In this document: positions 18,955 through 27,510 of the stretch, in pieces
Layout of the letters: each line of letters opens with the position of its first letter
Numbering within the stretch: the stretch's first letter is position 1
NCBI RefSeq assembly: GCF_010731855.1
Contig: NZ_AP022620.1
Location: 3,286,001 to 3,350,000, forward strand
Source: Mycolicibacterium anyangense
GTDB lineage: Bacteria; Actinomycetota; Actinomycetes; Mycobacteriales; Mycobacteriaceae
DNA: 64,000 nucleotides
Direction: 5' to 3'
Position numbers and translations under genes: made by a program
Notes under the pieces: generated by a model
What the model was told of the DNA's origin: nothing
What the model saw: the letters and a program-made list of their open reading frames with translations, nothing else
Databases searched by the model: none

Positions 18955-20259
18955 TCACGCCGGTGCCAGGAACGCGTGCAGCGCAGCGGCATAGGACACC
19001 ACGTCGGTGGCACCCATGAGCTCGCGCGCGGAGTGCATGGCCAGCTGCGCGGCGCCGACGTCGACGGTCGGGATGCCGGTACGCGCGGATGTCATCGGGC
19101 CGATCGTGGACCCGCATGGCAGGTCGGCGCGGTGTTCGTAGCGTTGCAGCGGCACCCCTGCCTGCCGGCAGGCCAATTCGAACGCCGCGGCGGTGCGGCC
19201 GTCGGTGGCGTAACGCAGGTTGGGCTGGACCTTGAGCACCGGACCGCCGTTGACCGCGATCAGGTGGCCGGGCTCGTGCCGATCCGGATAGTTCGGATGA
19301 GTGGCGTGGGCCATGTCGCCGGAGGCCACCATCGAGGCGGTCAGGCGGCGCAGGAAGTCTTCCCGATCACCGCCGGCGGCCAGCACGATGCGCTCCAGGG
19401 TGGTCAGCAGCAGATCCGATTGCGCGCCGTGATCCGACGTCGAGCCGACCTCCTCGTGGTCGAACAGTGCCAGCACCGGCAGATAACCGGTCGGCTCGGC
19501 GGCCAGGAACGCCTCCAGTCCGGCGTAGCAGGTGCCCTGGTTGTCCAGCCGTGGCGCGCTGACGAACTCGCCGCCCACCCCGATGAGCGCCGACGGCGTC
19601 AGATCGTGGGTCATCAGATCGGCCGACAGCACGTCGGCCGGGTCCACACCGGCCCACTTGGCGGCGTAGTCGAGGAACGAGCGCGGGGTGGTACCCAAGC
19701 CCCACACCGCGTTGACGTGCCGCTGCGGGTCCAGCTTGACCGCGCCGCGGTCCTCGGCGAGGTGGATGGCCAACTGCGGCACCCGCAGGATCGGCTCGTC
19801 GATGAGGACGAGCAGGTGTGACACCCCACCCTCGGCGTCGGGGTCGCGCACCGACAGCCGGCCACTGGCCCCGAGGTCGCGATCGAGCCAGGAATTCAGC
19901 CAGGCCCCGCCGTAGGGTTCCAGGGCCACCACCTGCCAGCCGGCCACTACCCGGTCGGGATGCTGCTTGACGCGCAGGTTGGGGCTGTCGGTGTGGCCAC
20001 CGACGATCCGAAACGGCCGGTCGGGATCCCCGCTGGAATCCCAGGCCACCAGCGAGCCGGCTCGCACCGTGAAGTAGCGGCCCTTGCGATCCGGCCAGCG
20101 GTCGGTCTCGGCCAACTCGGTGTAGCCCGCGGCGGTCAGACGGCGCGCGGCCGTCTGGCAGACGTGGAACGGCGACGGCGACGCGTCGATGAACTCACAC
20201 AGCCCGTGTGCACTGGCCCCAGTCGACATGTTCACCATCATGTCCGACGGCGCAGCCAT
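18955..20259 (-). CDS. pepC: M18 family aspartyl aminopeptidase
   Basis: This metalloprotease has up to 434 residues and removes N-terminal acidic residues. Features are [10 protein letters not shown] near the start, [13 protein letters not shown] with the first zinc histidine/aspartate, [16 protein letters not shown] for the catalytic glutamate region, [16 protein letters not shown], and a terminal [16 protein letters not shown]. Several start codons compete (ATG at 20259, 20241 and 20238, and an inner one near 20229); the short form beginning [13 protein letters not shown] resembles the recalled Rv0800 start best. It is divergent from the DyP peroxidase gene, so the two probably share a promoter region. 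Confidence 0.9.
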   Translation of the reverse strand: MAAPSDMMVNMSTGASAHGLCEFIDASPSPFHVCQTAARRLTAAGYTELAETDRWPDRKGRYFTVRAGSLVAWDSSGDPDRPFRIVGGHTDSPNLRVKQHPDRVVAGWQVVALEPYGGAWLNSWLDRDLGASGRLSVRDPDAEGGVSHLLVLIDEPILRVPQLAIHLAEDRGAVKLDPQRHVNAVWGLGTTPRSFLDYAAKWAGVDPADVLSADLMTHDLTPSALIGVGGEFVSAPRLDNQGTCYAGLEAFLAAEPTGYLPVLALFDHEEVGSTSDHGAQSDLLLTTLERIVLAAGGDREDFLRRLTASMVASGDMAHATHPNYPDRHEPGHLIAVNGGPVLKVQPNLRYATDGRTAAAFELACRQAGVPLQRYEHRADLPCGSTIGPMTSARTGIPTVDVGAAQLAMHSARELMGATDVVSYAAALHAFLAPA

Positions 20260-20271
20260 TAGGGTCGAACG

Positions 20272-21294
20272 GTGCCCTCCCCGCAACCGCAACCGGTTCT
20301 CGCGCCGTTGACGCCGGCGGCCATCTTCCTGGTGGCCACCATCAACCCCGGTGGTGAGGCCGTCGTCCACGACGCGCTGGGTGAGCTTTCCGGCCTGGTT
20401 CGGGCGATCGGCTTCCGTGATCCGACCAAGCACCTGTCGCTGGTGACCTCGATCGGCTCCGACGCCTGGGATCGGTTGTTCGCCGGCCCGCGGCCCGCGG
20501 AGTTGCATCCCTTCGTCGAGTTGCGCGGCGCCCGCCACCACGCCCCGTCCACCCCGGGGGATCTGCTCTTCCACATCCGCGCCGAGGTTCTCGACGTCTG
20601 TTTCGAGCTGGCCGGCCGGATCGCCAAGTCGATGGCCGGTGCCATCACGATCGTCGACGAGGTGCACGGCTTCAAGTTCTTCGACAACCGCGATCTGCTC
20701 GGCTTCGTCGACGGCACCGAGAACCCGGACGGCCAGATCGCCCTGGCCGCCAGCCAGATCGGCGATGAGGATCCGGACTTCACCGGCGGTTGTTATGTGC
20801 ACGTGCAGAAGTACGTCCACGACATGGGGTCGTGGGAGTCGCTGTCGGTCACCGAGCAGGAACGCGTCATCGGCCGCACCAAGCTCGACGACATCGAACT
20901 CGACGATGACGTCAAGCCCGGCAATTCCCATGTGGCACTGAACGTCATCGAGGATGCGGACGGCACCGAACTGAAGATCGTCCGCGCCAACATGCCGTTC
21001 GGTGAGGTCGGCAAGGGTGAGTACGGCACCTACTACATCGGCTACTCGCGCACCCCGGCGGTCACCGAGCAGATGCTGGAGAACATGTTCATCGGCAGCC
21101 CGCCCGGCAACACCGACCGCATCCTGGATTTCTCCACCGCACTGACCGGCAACCTGTTCTTCACCCCCGTCGTCGACTTCCTCGACGATCCACCACCGCT
21201 GCCCACCACCCCGGCCCCGGCAGCACCTCCGGCCCCCGCCGCCCCTGCGGACGGCTCACTGGCGATCGGCAGCCTGAAAGGACACACCCGATGA
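20272..21294 (+). CDS. dyp: DyP-type heme peroxidase, encapsulin cargo
   Basis: This 340-residue dye-decolourising peroxidase has the family signature [11 protein letters not shown], whose aspartate is catalytic. The heme-ligand histidine region is in the C-terminal half (KPGNSHVAL) and the distal arginine in GYSRTP. After a Pro/Ala linker it ends [14 protein letters not shown], the encapsulation-targeting peptide that docks into encapsulin shells. The GTG start at 20272 has AGGG seven bases upstream. The next gene, encapsulin, overlaps by ATGA, giving an obligate pair. Rv0799c is the recalled counterpart. Confidence 0.95.
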   Translation: MPSPQPQPVLAPLTPAAIFLVATINPGGEAVVHDALGELSGLVRAIGFRDPTKHLSLVTSIGSDAWDRLFAGPRPAELHPFVELRGARHHAPSTPGDLLFHIRAEVLDVCFELAGRIAKSMAGAITIVDEVHGFKFFDNRDLLGFVDGTENPDGQIALAASQIGDEDPDFTGGCYVHVQKYVHDMGSWESLSVTEQERVIGRTKLDDIELDDDVKPGNSHVALNVIEDADGTELKIVRANMPFGEVGKGEYGTYYIGYSRTPAVTEQMLENMFIGSPPGNTDRILDFSTALTGNLFFTPVVDFLDDPPPLPTTPAPAAPPAPAAPADGSLAIGSLKGHTR

Positions 21295-22088
21295 ACAACC
21301 TGTACCGCGAACTCGCTCCGGTTACCGAATCCGCCTGGGAGGAAATCGAACTCGAGGCCACCCGGACCTTCAAGCGACATATCGCCGGGCGGCGCGTCGT
21401 CGACGTCAGCGGGCCGGGCGGCCCCGTCACCGCGGCGGTGAGCACCGGCCACCTACAGCAGGTGGGCGCACCCGCCGACGGCGTGGTCGCCCATCTGCGC
21501 GAGGCCAAACCGCTTGTGCGCCTGCGTGTTCCGTTCACCGTGTCGCGTAGCGCCATCGACGACGTCGAACGCGGTTCGCAGGACTCCGACTGGGATTCGG
21601 TGAAGGAGGCGGCCAAGAAGCTGGCCTTCGTCGAGGACCGCGCGATCTTCGAGGGGTATGCGGCCGCCGCCATCGACGGTATCCGCGGCTGCAGTTCCAA
21701 CCCGGCGCTGGCGCTGCCTGCCGATCCGCGCGAGTACCCCGATGTGGTCGCCCAGGCGCTCTCCGAGCTGCGGCTGGCCGGTGTGGACGGACCGTATTCG
21801 GTGCTGCTGTCGGCCGAGGCCTACACCAAGGTCAGCGAGACCACCGAGCACGGCTACCCGATCCGCGAGCACCTGAATCGGCTGGTCGACGGTGAGATCA
21901 TCTGGGCTCCGGCCATCGACGGAGCCTTCGTCCTGAGCACCCGCGGCGGTGATTTCGATCTGCAGCTGGGCACCGACGTGTCGATCGGCTACCTGCAGCA
22001 CGACGCCGAGACAGTTCAGCTCTACCTGGAGGAGACGCTGACGTTCCTCTGCTACACCGCCGAGGCATCAGTCGCGCTGACGCCCTAG
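21291..22088 (+). CDS. enc: Family 1 encapsulin shell protein
   Basis: This 265-residue HK97-fold protein forms the nanocompartment; it is the Cfp29 type (Rv0798c by memory). Recognisable parts are [32 protein letters not shown], the axial domain around YSVLLSAEAYTKV, and the C-terminal LGTDVSIGYLQHDAETVQLYLEETLTF-like segment split over two strands. The start overlaps the DyP stop. The shell should package DyP through the peptide at the DyP C-terminus and protect against oxidative damage. No ferritin-like or other second cargo is encoded next to it. Confidence 0.96.
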   Translation: MNNLYRELAPVTESAWEEIELEATRTFKRHIAGRRVVDVSGPGGPVTAAVSTGHLQQVGAPADGVVAHLREAKPLVRLRVPFTVSRSAIDDVERGSQDSDWDSVKEAAKKLAFVEDRAIFEGYAAAAIDGIRGCSSNPALALPADPREYPDVVAQALSELRLAGVDGPYSVLLSAEAYTKVSETTEHGYPIREHLNRLVDGEIIWAPAIDGAFVLSTRGGDFDLQLGTDVSIGYLQHDAETVQLYLEETLTFLCYTAEASVALTP

Positions 22089-22102
22089 CTGGTCGCGAGC
22101 AT

Positions 22103-22124
22103 GCGTGTCGGTACCGCGACACGC
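22103..22124. terminator. Candidate bidirectional terminator between encapsulin and purQ
   Basis: GCGTGTCG and CGACACGC form 8-bp arms around GTACCG in the 77-bp convergent gap. No U-run follows. A second GC-rich palindromic pair (two copies of TCGCCGGCG) lies just to its right. Confidence 0.45.
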
Positions 22125-22165
22125 CGTCGCCGGCGTACCGGGGCGCACGCTCGCCGGCGAAAGCC

Positions 22166-22837
22166 TCAGACCAGGACGGCGTCGAGCACGGAGTAGAACA
22201 GGCCGAGCCCGTCATCGGACGGGCCGGTCAACGGCTCGGTGGCGTGCTCGGGATGCGGCATCAGGCCGACGACACGGCCGTTGGCCGAACTGACGCCGGC
22301 GATGTCGCGCATCGAGCCGTTGGCGTTCTCGGCGTAGCGGAACACCACCCGGCCCTCGCCCTCGAGCTCGTCGAGCACGGCTTCGCTGGCCACGTAGCGG
22401 CCCTCGCCGGACTTCAGCGGCACCAGCAGCTCCGCGCCCGCCTCGTAGCGCGAGGTCCACGCCGTGGTGACGGAGTCGACCTTCAGCCAGACGTCGCGGC
22501 AGATGAAGTGCAGGCCCGCGTTGCGGGTGAGCGCGCCGGGCAGCAGCCCGGCCTCGCAGAGCACCTGGAAGCCGTTGCAGATACCCAGCACCGGTAGCCC
22601 CCGGCCGGCGGCTGCCACCACCTCGCCCATCACCGGGGCGAACTTTGCGATCGCACCGCAGCGCAGGTAGTCGCCGTAGGAGAACCCGCCGGGGACGACG
22701 ACGGCGTCGACACCCTTGAGGTCGGCGTCGGCGTGCCACAGGCTCACCGCCTCGGCGCCGGCCAGCCGGACCGCACGGGCGGCGTCGACGTCGTCGAGGG
22801 TGCCAGGGAAGGTGATGACGCCGACGCGGGCGCTCAC
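22166..22837 (-). CDS. purQ: Phosphoribosylformylglycinamidine synthase subunit PurQ
   Basis: This 223-residue class I glutamine amidotransferase supplies ammonia to PurL. The nucleophile Cys is in [11 protein letters not shown]. The histidine and glutamate of the triad are in [24 protein letters not shown] is the typical PurQ stretch. It starts at the ATG overlapping the purS stop (ATGA), forming a purS-purQ pair about 4.7 kb from purL. It is complete and of normal length. Confidence 0.96.
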   Translation of the reverse strand: MSARVGVITFPGTLDDVDAARAVRLAGAEAVSLWHADADLKGVDAVVVPGGFSYGDYLRCGAIAKFAPVMGEVVAAAGRGLPVLGICNGFQVLCEAGLLPGALTRNAGLHFICRDVWLKVDSVTTAWTSRYEAGAELLVPLKSGEGRYVASEAVLDELEGEGRVVFRYAENANGSMRDIAGVSSANGRVVGLMPHPEHATEPLTGPSDDGLGLFYSVLDAVLV

Positions 22838-23073
22838 GACGGTTCCCGGGTGACCGTGAAGTCCTCGATCACGGTGTTGGCGAGCAGCGATTCGGCGATC
22901 TCGGTGAGCTGGGCGTCGGTGACCGAATCATCGACTTCCAACTCGAATCGCTTGCCCTGCCGGACATCTGAGATGCCGGCGTGGCCGAGCCGGCCCAGCG
23001 CGCCGACGATCGCCTGGCCCTGTGGGTCCAGGATCTCGGCCTTGGGCATGACGTTGACAACCACCCGGGGCAC
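22834..23073 (-). CDS. purS: Phosphoribosylformylglycinamidine synthase subunit PurS
   Basis: This 79-residue protein forms the small bridging subunit of the PurLQS complex. [30 protein letters not shown] and a C-terminal [12 protein letters not shown] are characteristic. The start codon is at 23073 and it overlaps purQ by ATGA. Confidence 0.95.
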   Translation of the reverse strand: MPRVVVNVMPKAEILDPQGQAIVGALGRLGHAGISDVRQGKRFELEVDDSVTDAQLTEIAESLLANTVIEDFTVTREPS

Positions 23074-23126
23074 TACGAGCTCCTCGCTGACGACGGTGAC
23101 TGGTGCGGCTCAACTGTACCGGCGCG

Positions 23127-23780
23127 CTACGGGCAGGACCCGATATAGGCCGTGCACAGCGGTGCGCCGAGGGTGTCGAGCACGGTTTCGTCGCTCGGCG
23201 ACGGCCACGGCGTCAGCGGCGGCGAGCTCGACCACAGGGCCAGCTCGGTGATCGTGCTGTTGGCCGGGTTGGCCACCAGGTACTGGTGCAGGATCATCGG
23301 TCCGCTGACCACGGCGGCCATCCGGTCGGGCCCCAGGACGGTCAGCGACGGCGACTGTCCGGGGCTGGTCCGCTGACAGGCCCGCAGCGCCGTGACGGCC
23401 GCGTTGAACACGTCCTCGGCCAGCTGACCGCCCCGCCACGTCTCGCCGCGCCAGTGCACCACCTGGGCCTGCAGCTGCCATTGCCCGTCGGGGTTGGCCA
23501 CCGTGGCCCGTTCGGCCACGGCGTAGCCGCGGGGATCGGCCGGCACCGGCGGGCTGGCGCAGAGGTCCTCGAACCGGAACCGCGGCGAGGGCGCGGTCAC
23601 CGCCAGGCCGGGCAGCCGCGGCCAGACGTAGCGGGGGTTCAGCGGGATCGCCCACGGCGAGATCCAGGCGGCCTCGGGAATCCGGTCGCAGGCCGGTGGG
23701 CAGTTCTGCGGATCGGCGGCAGCCGGGGGCGCAACGGCCAGCCCGCAGGCTGCTAACAGCACAGCAAGGACCATCCGCAT
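23127..23780 (-). CDS. Secreted protein of unknown function
   Basis: The ATG at 23780 (MRMVLAVLLAACGLAVAPPA) is preceded by GGGGAGG at eight bases. The open frame continues further upstream, but only opposite the divergent metallo-hydrolase gene. The 217-residue product has a Sec signal peptide with cleavage near AAADPQN and four cysteines soon after (CPPACD, LCAS). The rest is a mixed domain ending in CTAYIGSCP, suggesting disulfides outside the cell. It resembles mycobacterial exported hypothetical proteins; I do not know its function. It lies just downstream of the purS start side and is divergent from the metallo-hydrolase (33-bp gap). Confidence 0.72.
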   Translation of the reverse strand: MRMVLAVLLAACGLAVAPPAAADPQNCPPACDRIPEAAWISPWAIPLNPRYVWPRLPGLAVTAPSPRFRFEDLCASPPVPADPRGYAVAERATVANPDGQWQLQAQVVHWRGETWRGGQLAEDVFNAAVTALRACQRTSPGQSPSLTVLGPDRMAAVVSGPMILHQYLVANPANSTITELALWSSSPPLTPWPSPSDETVLDTLGAPLCTAYIGSCP

Positions 23781-23813
23781 CGTGACGCCTCCCCTGAGCG
23801 CACAATCGTAAGC

Positions 23814-24452
23814 ATGGAATTGACGCATTTCGGGCATTCGTGCCTTCTTGCCGGGTTCGGCGGCGCCACGCTGTTGTTCGATCCCGGCAACTTCTCCCAC
23901 GGTTTCGAGGGCATCACCGGGCTTTCGGCAATTCTGATCACCCACCAGCACCCCGATCACGCCGATCGTGAGCGGCTGCCCGCGCTCCTCGAGGCGAATC
24001 CCGGCGCCGCGCTCTACGCCGACCCGGCCACTGCCGCCGAGCTCGGCGGTGCCTGGCAGGCGGTGCACGTCGGTGACGAGCTGAGTGTCGACGGCCTGAC
24101 CATCCGCGGGGTGGGCGGCCGGCATGCCGTCATCCATCCCGAGATCCCGGTGATCGACAACATCTCCTATCTGGTGGGCGACGACGAGCACCCGGCTCGG
24201 CTGATGCATCCGGGCGACGCCCTGTTCGTGCCGGATGAGCCGGTGGACGTGCTGGCCACCCCGGCCGCTGCACCCTGGATGAAGATCTCCGAGGCCGTCG
24301 ACTACCTGCGCGCCGTGGCGCCGGCGCACGCCGTCCCGATCCATCAGGGTGTGGTGGCACCGGAGGCCCGCGGTATCTACTACGGGCGTCTCACCGAGAT
24401 GACCGACACCGACTTCCGCGTCCTGCCCGAAGAGAACTCGGTGCGGTTCTGA
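23814..24452 (+). CDS. MBL-fold metallo-hydrolase, UlaG-like
   Basis: This 212-residue cytosolic enzyme has the metal motif THQHPDH at about residues 43-49 and an N-terminal LTHFGHSCLL strand. An H-rich late segment (VPIHQGV) completes the site. It belongs to the compact UlaG/YycJ-like branch of the metallo-beta-lactamase fold, often annotated as metal-dependent hydrolase; the substrate is unknown. Rv0786c is the recalled equivalent. The SDR gene follows with a one-base TGATG overlap. Confidence 0.86.
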   Translation: MELTHFGHSCLLAGFGGATLLFDPGNFSHGFEGITGLSAILITHQHPDHADRERLPALLEANPGAALYADPATAAELGGAWQAVHVGDELSVDGLTIRGVGGRHAVIHPEIPVIDNISYLVGDDEHPARLMHPGDALFVPDEPVDVLATPAAAPWMKISEAVDYLRAVAPAHAVPIHQGVVAPEARGIYYGRLTEMTDTDFRVLPEENSVRF

Positions 24453-25270
24453 TGGGCTCCCCAACGCACACAGCGGATCTCGAGCGGCTGTTCGGGCTGT
24501 CCGGCAAGACCGCTCTGGTCACCGGTGGCACCCGGGGTATCGGGATGATGATCGCCCGCGGCCTACTGCAGGGGGGCGCCCGGGTGATCGTGAGCTCGCG
24601 GAAGGCTGACGCCGTCGCGCAGGCGGTGCAGGCGTTGTCGGAGTTCGGTGCGGTGCGCGGTATCCCGGCCGACCTGTCCCGCCAGGAAGAGTGCGCACGG
24701 TTGGCCGCCGAGGTCACCGCCGACACCGACGCGCTGCACATCCTGGTCAACAACGCCGGAGCCACCTGGGGTGAACAGCTGGCGAGCTTCCCGGCCTCGG
24801 CGTGGGACAAGGTTCTCGACCTCAACCTCAAGTCACCGTTCTGGATGGTCCAGGCGCTGCTGCCCGCGCTGCGGGCGGCCGGCACTCAGGACGATCCCGC
24901 ACGGGTCATCAACGTGGGCAGCATCGACGGTATCCACGTGCCGGCTCTGCCGGTGTACTCCTACTCGGCCAGCAAGGCGGCGCTGCACCAGCTGACCCGC
25001 GTTCTGGCCAAAGAACTTGGACCGCAGCACATCACGGTCAATGCGGTGGCCCCTGGACCGTTCCCATCGAAGATGATGGCAGCCACCCTGGACGCCTTCG
25101 GTGACGCCATCGCGGCGTCGGCCCCGCTGCGGCGCATCGGCCGCGACGACGATATGGCCGGAGTGGCGATCTTCCTGGCCAGCCGCGCCGGCTCGTACGT
25201 GAACGGGGCGATCATCCCGGTCGACGGCGGGATCGCGACGACGGCCAGCGGGTCGGGCTCAAGCCGCTGA
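24452..25270 (+). CDS. Short-chain dehydrogenase/reductase
   Basis: This 272-residue classical SDR has NAD(P)-binding TGGTRGIG at about residues 25-32, NNAG, and the catalytic Ser/Tyr/Lys set in VGSIDGIHVPALPVYSYSASK. The C-terminus NGAIIPVDGGIAT is typical. An acceptor-side arginine/serine after the second strand (VSSRK) hints at NADPH preference. It is coupled to the metallo-hydrolase gene. Its last 12 bases overlap the 3' end of the convergent DUF2334 gene. Substrate unknown. Confidence 0.88.
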   Translation: MGSPTHTADLERLFGLSGKTALVTGGTRGIGMMIARGLLQGGARVIVSSRKADAVAQAVQALSEFGAVRGIPADLSRQEECARLAAEVTADTDALHILVNNAGATWGEQLASFPASAWDKVLDLNLKSPFWMVQALLPALRAAGTQDDPARVINVGSIDGIHVPALPVYSYSASKAALHQLTRVLAKELGPQHITVNAVAPGPFPSKMMAATLDAFGDAIAASAPLRRIGRDDDMAGVAIFLASRAGSYVNGAIIPVDGGIATTASGSGSSR

Positions 25271-26008
25271 GGTGGCGGGCAGGCCGGCTGCCCAGCGGTA
25301 CACCGTGGGTGTGCAGCTGTGCATCAGGGCCAGGTCGACGACGTCGAGCATGGCCTGGCGCGGCCCGGGCTTACGTAGTTGCCGGGCGGCAACGGCCACC
25401 CGGACGACGCCGGCCCGCCGCGCTGTCCGCTCAGCAGAGAGCACCAGCGTGCGGCACCACCACGGCTCGGTGAGAAAGCCTTCGCCGATGCCGAGCACCC
25501 GGCCGCGCGTCGTCGTACCGCCGACCAGGTCGGTGACCCCGTGCAGATCGGCCAGTAACCGAAAGCCGTTGCGCGGCAATGCTGTCACAGTTCCTGCGGA
25601 AACCGTCCAGCCCGGGGCGGCGAACAGGCGGGTGCGTAGACCGACGTGCTCGAGCACCCGGTCGGCGCCCATCAGCCGCAAATTGGCTTCGTGGGCGGGC
25701 AGGGTGGCGAACTCGCCGCGGCGCTTCTTGGTGGCGGCCTCGTCGAACCCGTGCATCACCACCGCGTCCCCGTCGGCGCGGCGGCGCCGGATCCAGTCGA
25801 CGGTGACCGGGTCGGCGTCCAGCCGGTAGCCGTTCTTCAGCCGCGGTGCCACCAGCAGTGACACCGGCACGCCACGGGAATCCAGTACCGAGCAGAACTC
25901 GTCGACATCGGCGAGCGTGCGCTCGCAGATCCCGGACACCGACACGATGAGTTGTCCAGCCACGGTGGGAAGTCTGACAACTCCAGGTGTCCGAGCGGTT
26001 GCGTCCAT
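25259..26008 (-). CDS. DUF2334 polysaccharide-deacetylase-like protein
   Basis: This 249-residue protein has the DUF2334 pattern: LIVSVSGICERTLADVDEF at the start, SLLVAPRLKNGY, DGDAVVMHGFDEA with possible metal residues, and FAAPGWTVS. The fold is that of NodB-type carbohydrate esterases. The true start may be later (for example the GTG before AGQLIVSVSG), because the first 16 residues look non-conserved. It equals Rv0784 in recalled order. Enzymatic activity has not been shown by anything in the sequence. Confidence 0.78.
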   Translation of the reverse strand: MDATARTPGVVRLPTVAGQLIVSVSGICERTLADVDEFCSVLDSRGVPVSLLVAPRLKNGYRLDADPVTVDWIRRRRADGDAVVMHGFDEAATKKRRGEFATLPAHEANLRLMGADRVLEHVGLRTRLFAAPGWTVSAGTVTALPRNGFRLLADLHGVTDLVGGTTTRGRVLGIGEGFLTEPWWCRTLVLSAERTARRAGVVRVAVAARQLRKPGPRQAMLDVVDLALMHSCTPTVYRWAAGLPATSAA

Positions 26009-26032
26009 CGAGATGTCAGACGTCCATCCGGG

Positions 26033-26521
26033 TCAGCCTGGCAGTACGGCCTCGATCGCGGCGACCACCTCAGGCGCGTCGGGTTCGGTGCGCGGCCGGA
26101 ATCGGTTGACCACCTGACCGCCGGGAGCGATCACGAACTTCTCGAAATTCCACTGGATGTCACCGGCCTGCCCCTCGGCGTCGGCGGTCTTGGTGAGCTC
26201 GGCATACAGCGGGTGCCGGTCGTCGCCGTTGACATCGGTCTTGGCCAGCAACGGGAAGCTCACCCCGTAGGTCGTCGAACAGAACGTGGCGATCTCTTCG
26301 GGCGTGCCCGGTTCCTGGCCCATGAACTGGTTGCACGGCACGCCGATCACGGTCAGGCCGCGCTCGGCGTAGTCGCGGGCCAGCTGCTCCAAGGCACCGT
26401 ACTGCGGGGTCAGCCCACACTTGGAGGCGACGTTCACCAGGAGGATCGCCCGGTCGGCATAGTCGCCCAGCGAGGTGGACTTGCCGTCGAGCGTGGTCAG
26501 CGGGATATCGGTGAGAGCCAT
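26033..26521 (-). CDS. Glutathione-peroxidase-family (thiol) peroxidase
   Basis: This 162-residue thioredoxin-fold peroxidase has the peroxidatic cysteine in VNVASKCGLTPQY, the resolving-type cysteine and Gln in GVPCNQFMGQEPG, and the family WNFEKF motif. Mycobacteria lack glutathione, so reduction by thioredoxin is the likely mode (family knowledge). The gene is divergent from the alpha/beta hydrolase across a 94-bp region. Confidence 0.92.
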   Translation of the reverse strand: MALTDIPLTTLDGKSTSLGDYADRAILLVNVASKCGLTPQYGALEQLARDYAERGLTVIGVPCNQFMGQEPGTPEEIATFCSTTYGVSFPLLAKTDVNGDDRHPLYAELTKTADAEGQAGDIQWNFEKFVIAPGGQVVNRFRPRTEPDAPEVVAAIEAVLPG

Positions 26522-26615
26522 GCCTGTGACGGTACCGGGCGCGACGGCCGCGGCGGCGTCTGCTAGTCAGGAATGGCACCACCCGCACCACCAGCACCGA
26601 CCAATGGAGTGACCA

Positions 26616-27506
26616 GTGACCCAGACATCACCGCCGCCGCAGCTCAGCATTCCGGTAGCGGGTCTCACCCTGTGCGCCGACGCCTACGGAGACCCCGCGG
26701 CCCACCCGGTCGTGCTCCTGCACGGCGGCGGCCAGACCCGGCACTCCTGGACCAAGACCGCCGCCGACCTCGGCGCCCAGAACTGGTACGCGCTGACCGT
26801 CGACCTGCGGGGACACGGTGACAGCGGATGGTCGCCCGACGGCGCCTACCCCCTGGACCGATTCGCCGACGACGTAGTACGCATCACCGAATTCCTCGGC
26901 CGGCCGCCGATTCTGGTCGGCGCGTCCCTCGGTGGCATCTCCTCGCTGGCCGCCCTCGGACTGCGCCCCGATCTGGCCCTGGGCCTGGTGCTCGTCGATG
27001 TGTCACCGTTCCTGCAACCCGCGGGCACCAGCAAGATTCGTGACTTCATGCTGGGCCGCGCCAAGGAGGGCTTCGCGTCGTTGGAAGAGGCCGGTGACTA
27101 TGTAGCGGCCTACCTGTCGCATCGGCCGCGCCCGAAGAACCTCGACGGCCTCAAGCGCAATCTGCGCGAGAGGAACGGACGCTGGTACTGGCACTGGGAT
27201 CCGGAATTCCTGGCCTCCCCGGAAGACCAAGCGGTGCAACGCAACACGCTGACCGACCCGGCCTGGCTCGGCGCTGCCGCCGGTACGTTGCGAATACCGA
27301 CGCTGCTGGTTCGCGGCGGCAAGTCCGACGTGCTGAGCATCGAGGACTCGATCCGGTTCCTGAACCTGGTCCCGCACGCCGAGTTCGCCACGGTGGCCGA
27401 CGCCCACCATATGGTCGCCGGGGACGACAATGCCGTGTTCGAGCAGGTGCTGTGGGACTTCCTGGACCGCCGGGTGCGGTCCAGACTCGCCCTGCTCGAG
27501 GGCTGA
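26616..27506 (+). CDS. Alpha/beta-fold hydrolase
   Basis: This 296-residue hydrolase starts at a GTG with GGAG eight bases before it. HGGGQTRHSW gives the oxyanion-hole region, DLRGHGDSGW the cap side, GASLGG the nucleophile elbow, and ADAHHMVAGD the catalytic histidine. It is soluble. The type resembles epoxide hydrolases and esterases such as those next to purC; specificity cannot be read. It is convergent with the oligopeptidase gene, with four bases between. Confidence 0.88.
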   Translation: MTQTSPPPQLSIPVAGLTLCADAYGDPAAHPVVLLHGGGQTRHSWTKTAADLGAQNWYALTVDLRGHGDSGWSPDGAYPLDRFADDVVRITEFLGRPPILVGASLGGISSLAALGLRPDLALGLVLVDVSPFLQPAGTSKIRDFMLGRAKEGFASLEEAGDYVAAYLSHRPRPKNLDGLKRNLRERNGRWYWHWDPEFLASPEDQAVQRNTLTDPAWLGAAAGTLRIPTLLVRGGKSDVLSIEDSIRFLNLVPHAEFATVADAHHMVAGDDNAVFEQVLWDFLDRRVRSRLALLEG

Positions 27507-27510
27507 CGGT

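Noticed and set aside
23781..24464. Upstream extension of the secreted-protein frame on the minus strand
   Set aside because: It lies opposite the metallo-hydrolase gene, and a signal peptide with a good ribosome site begins at 23780.
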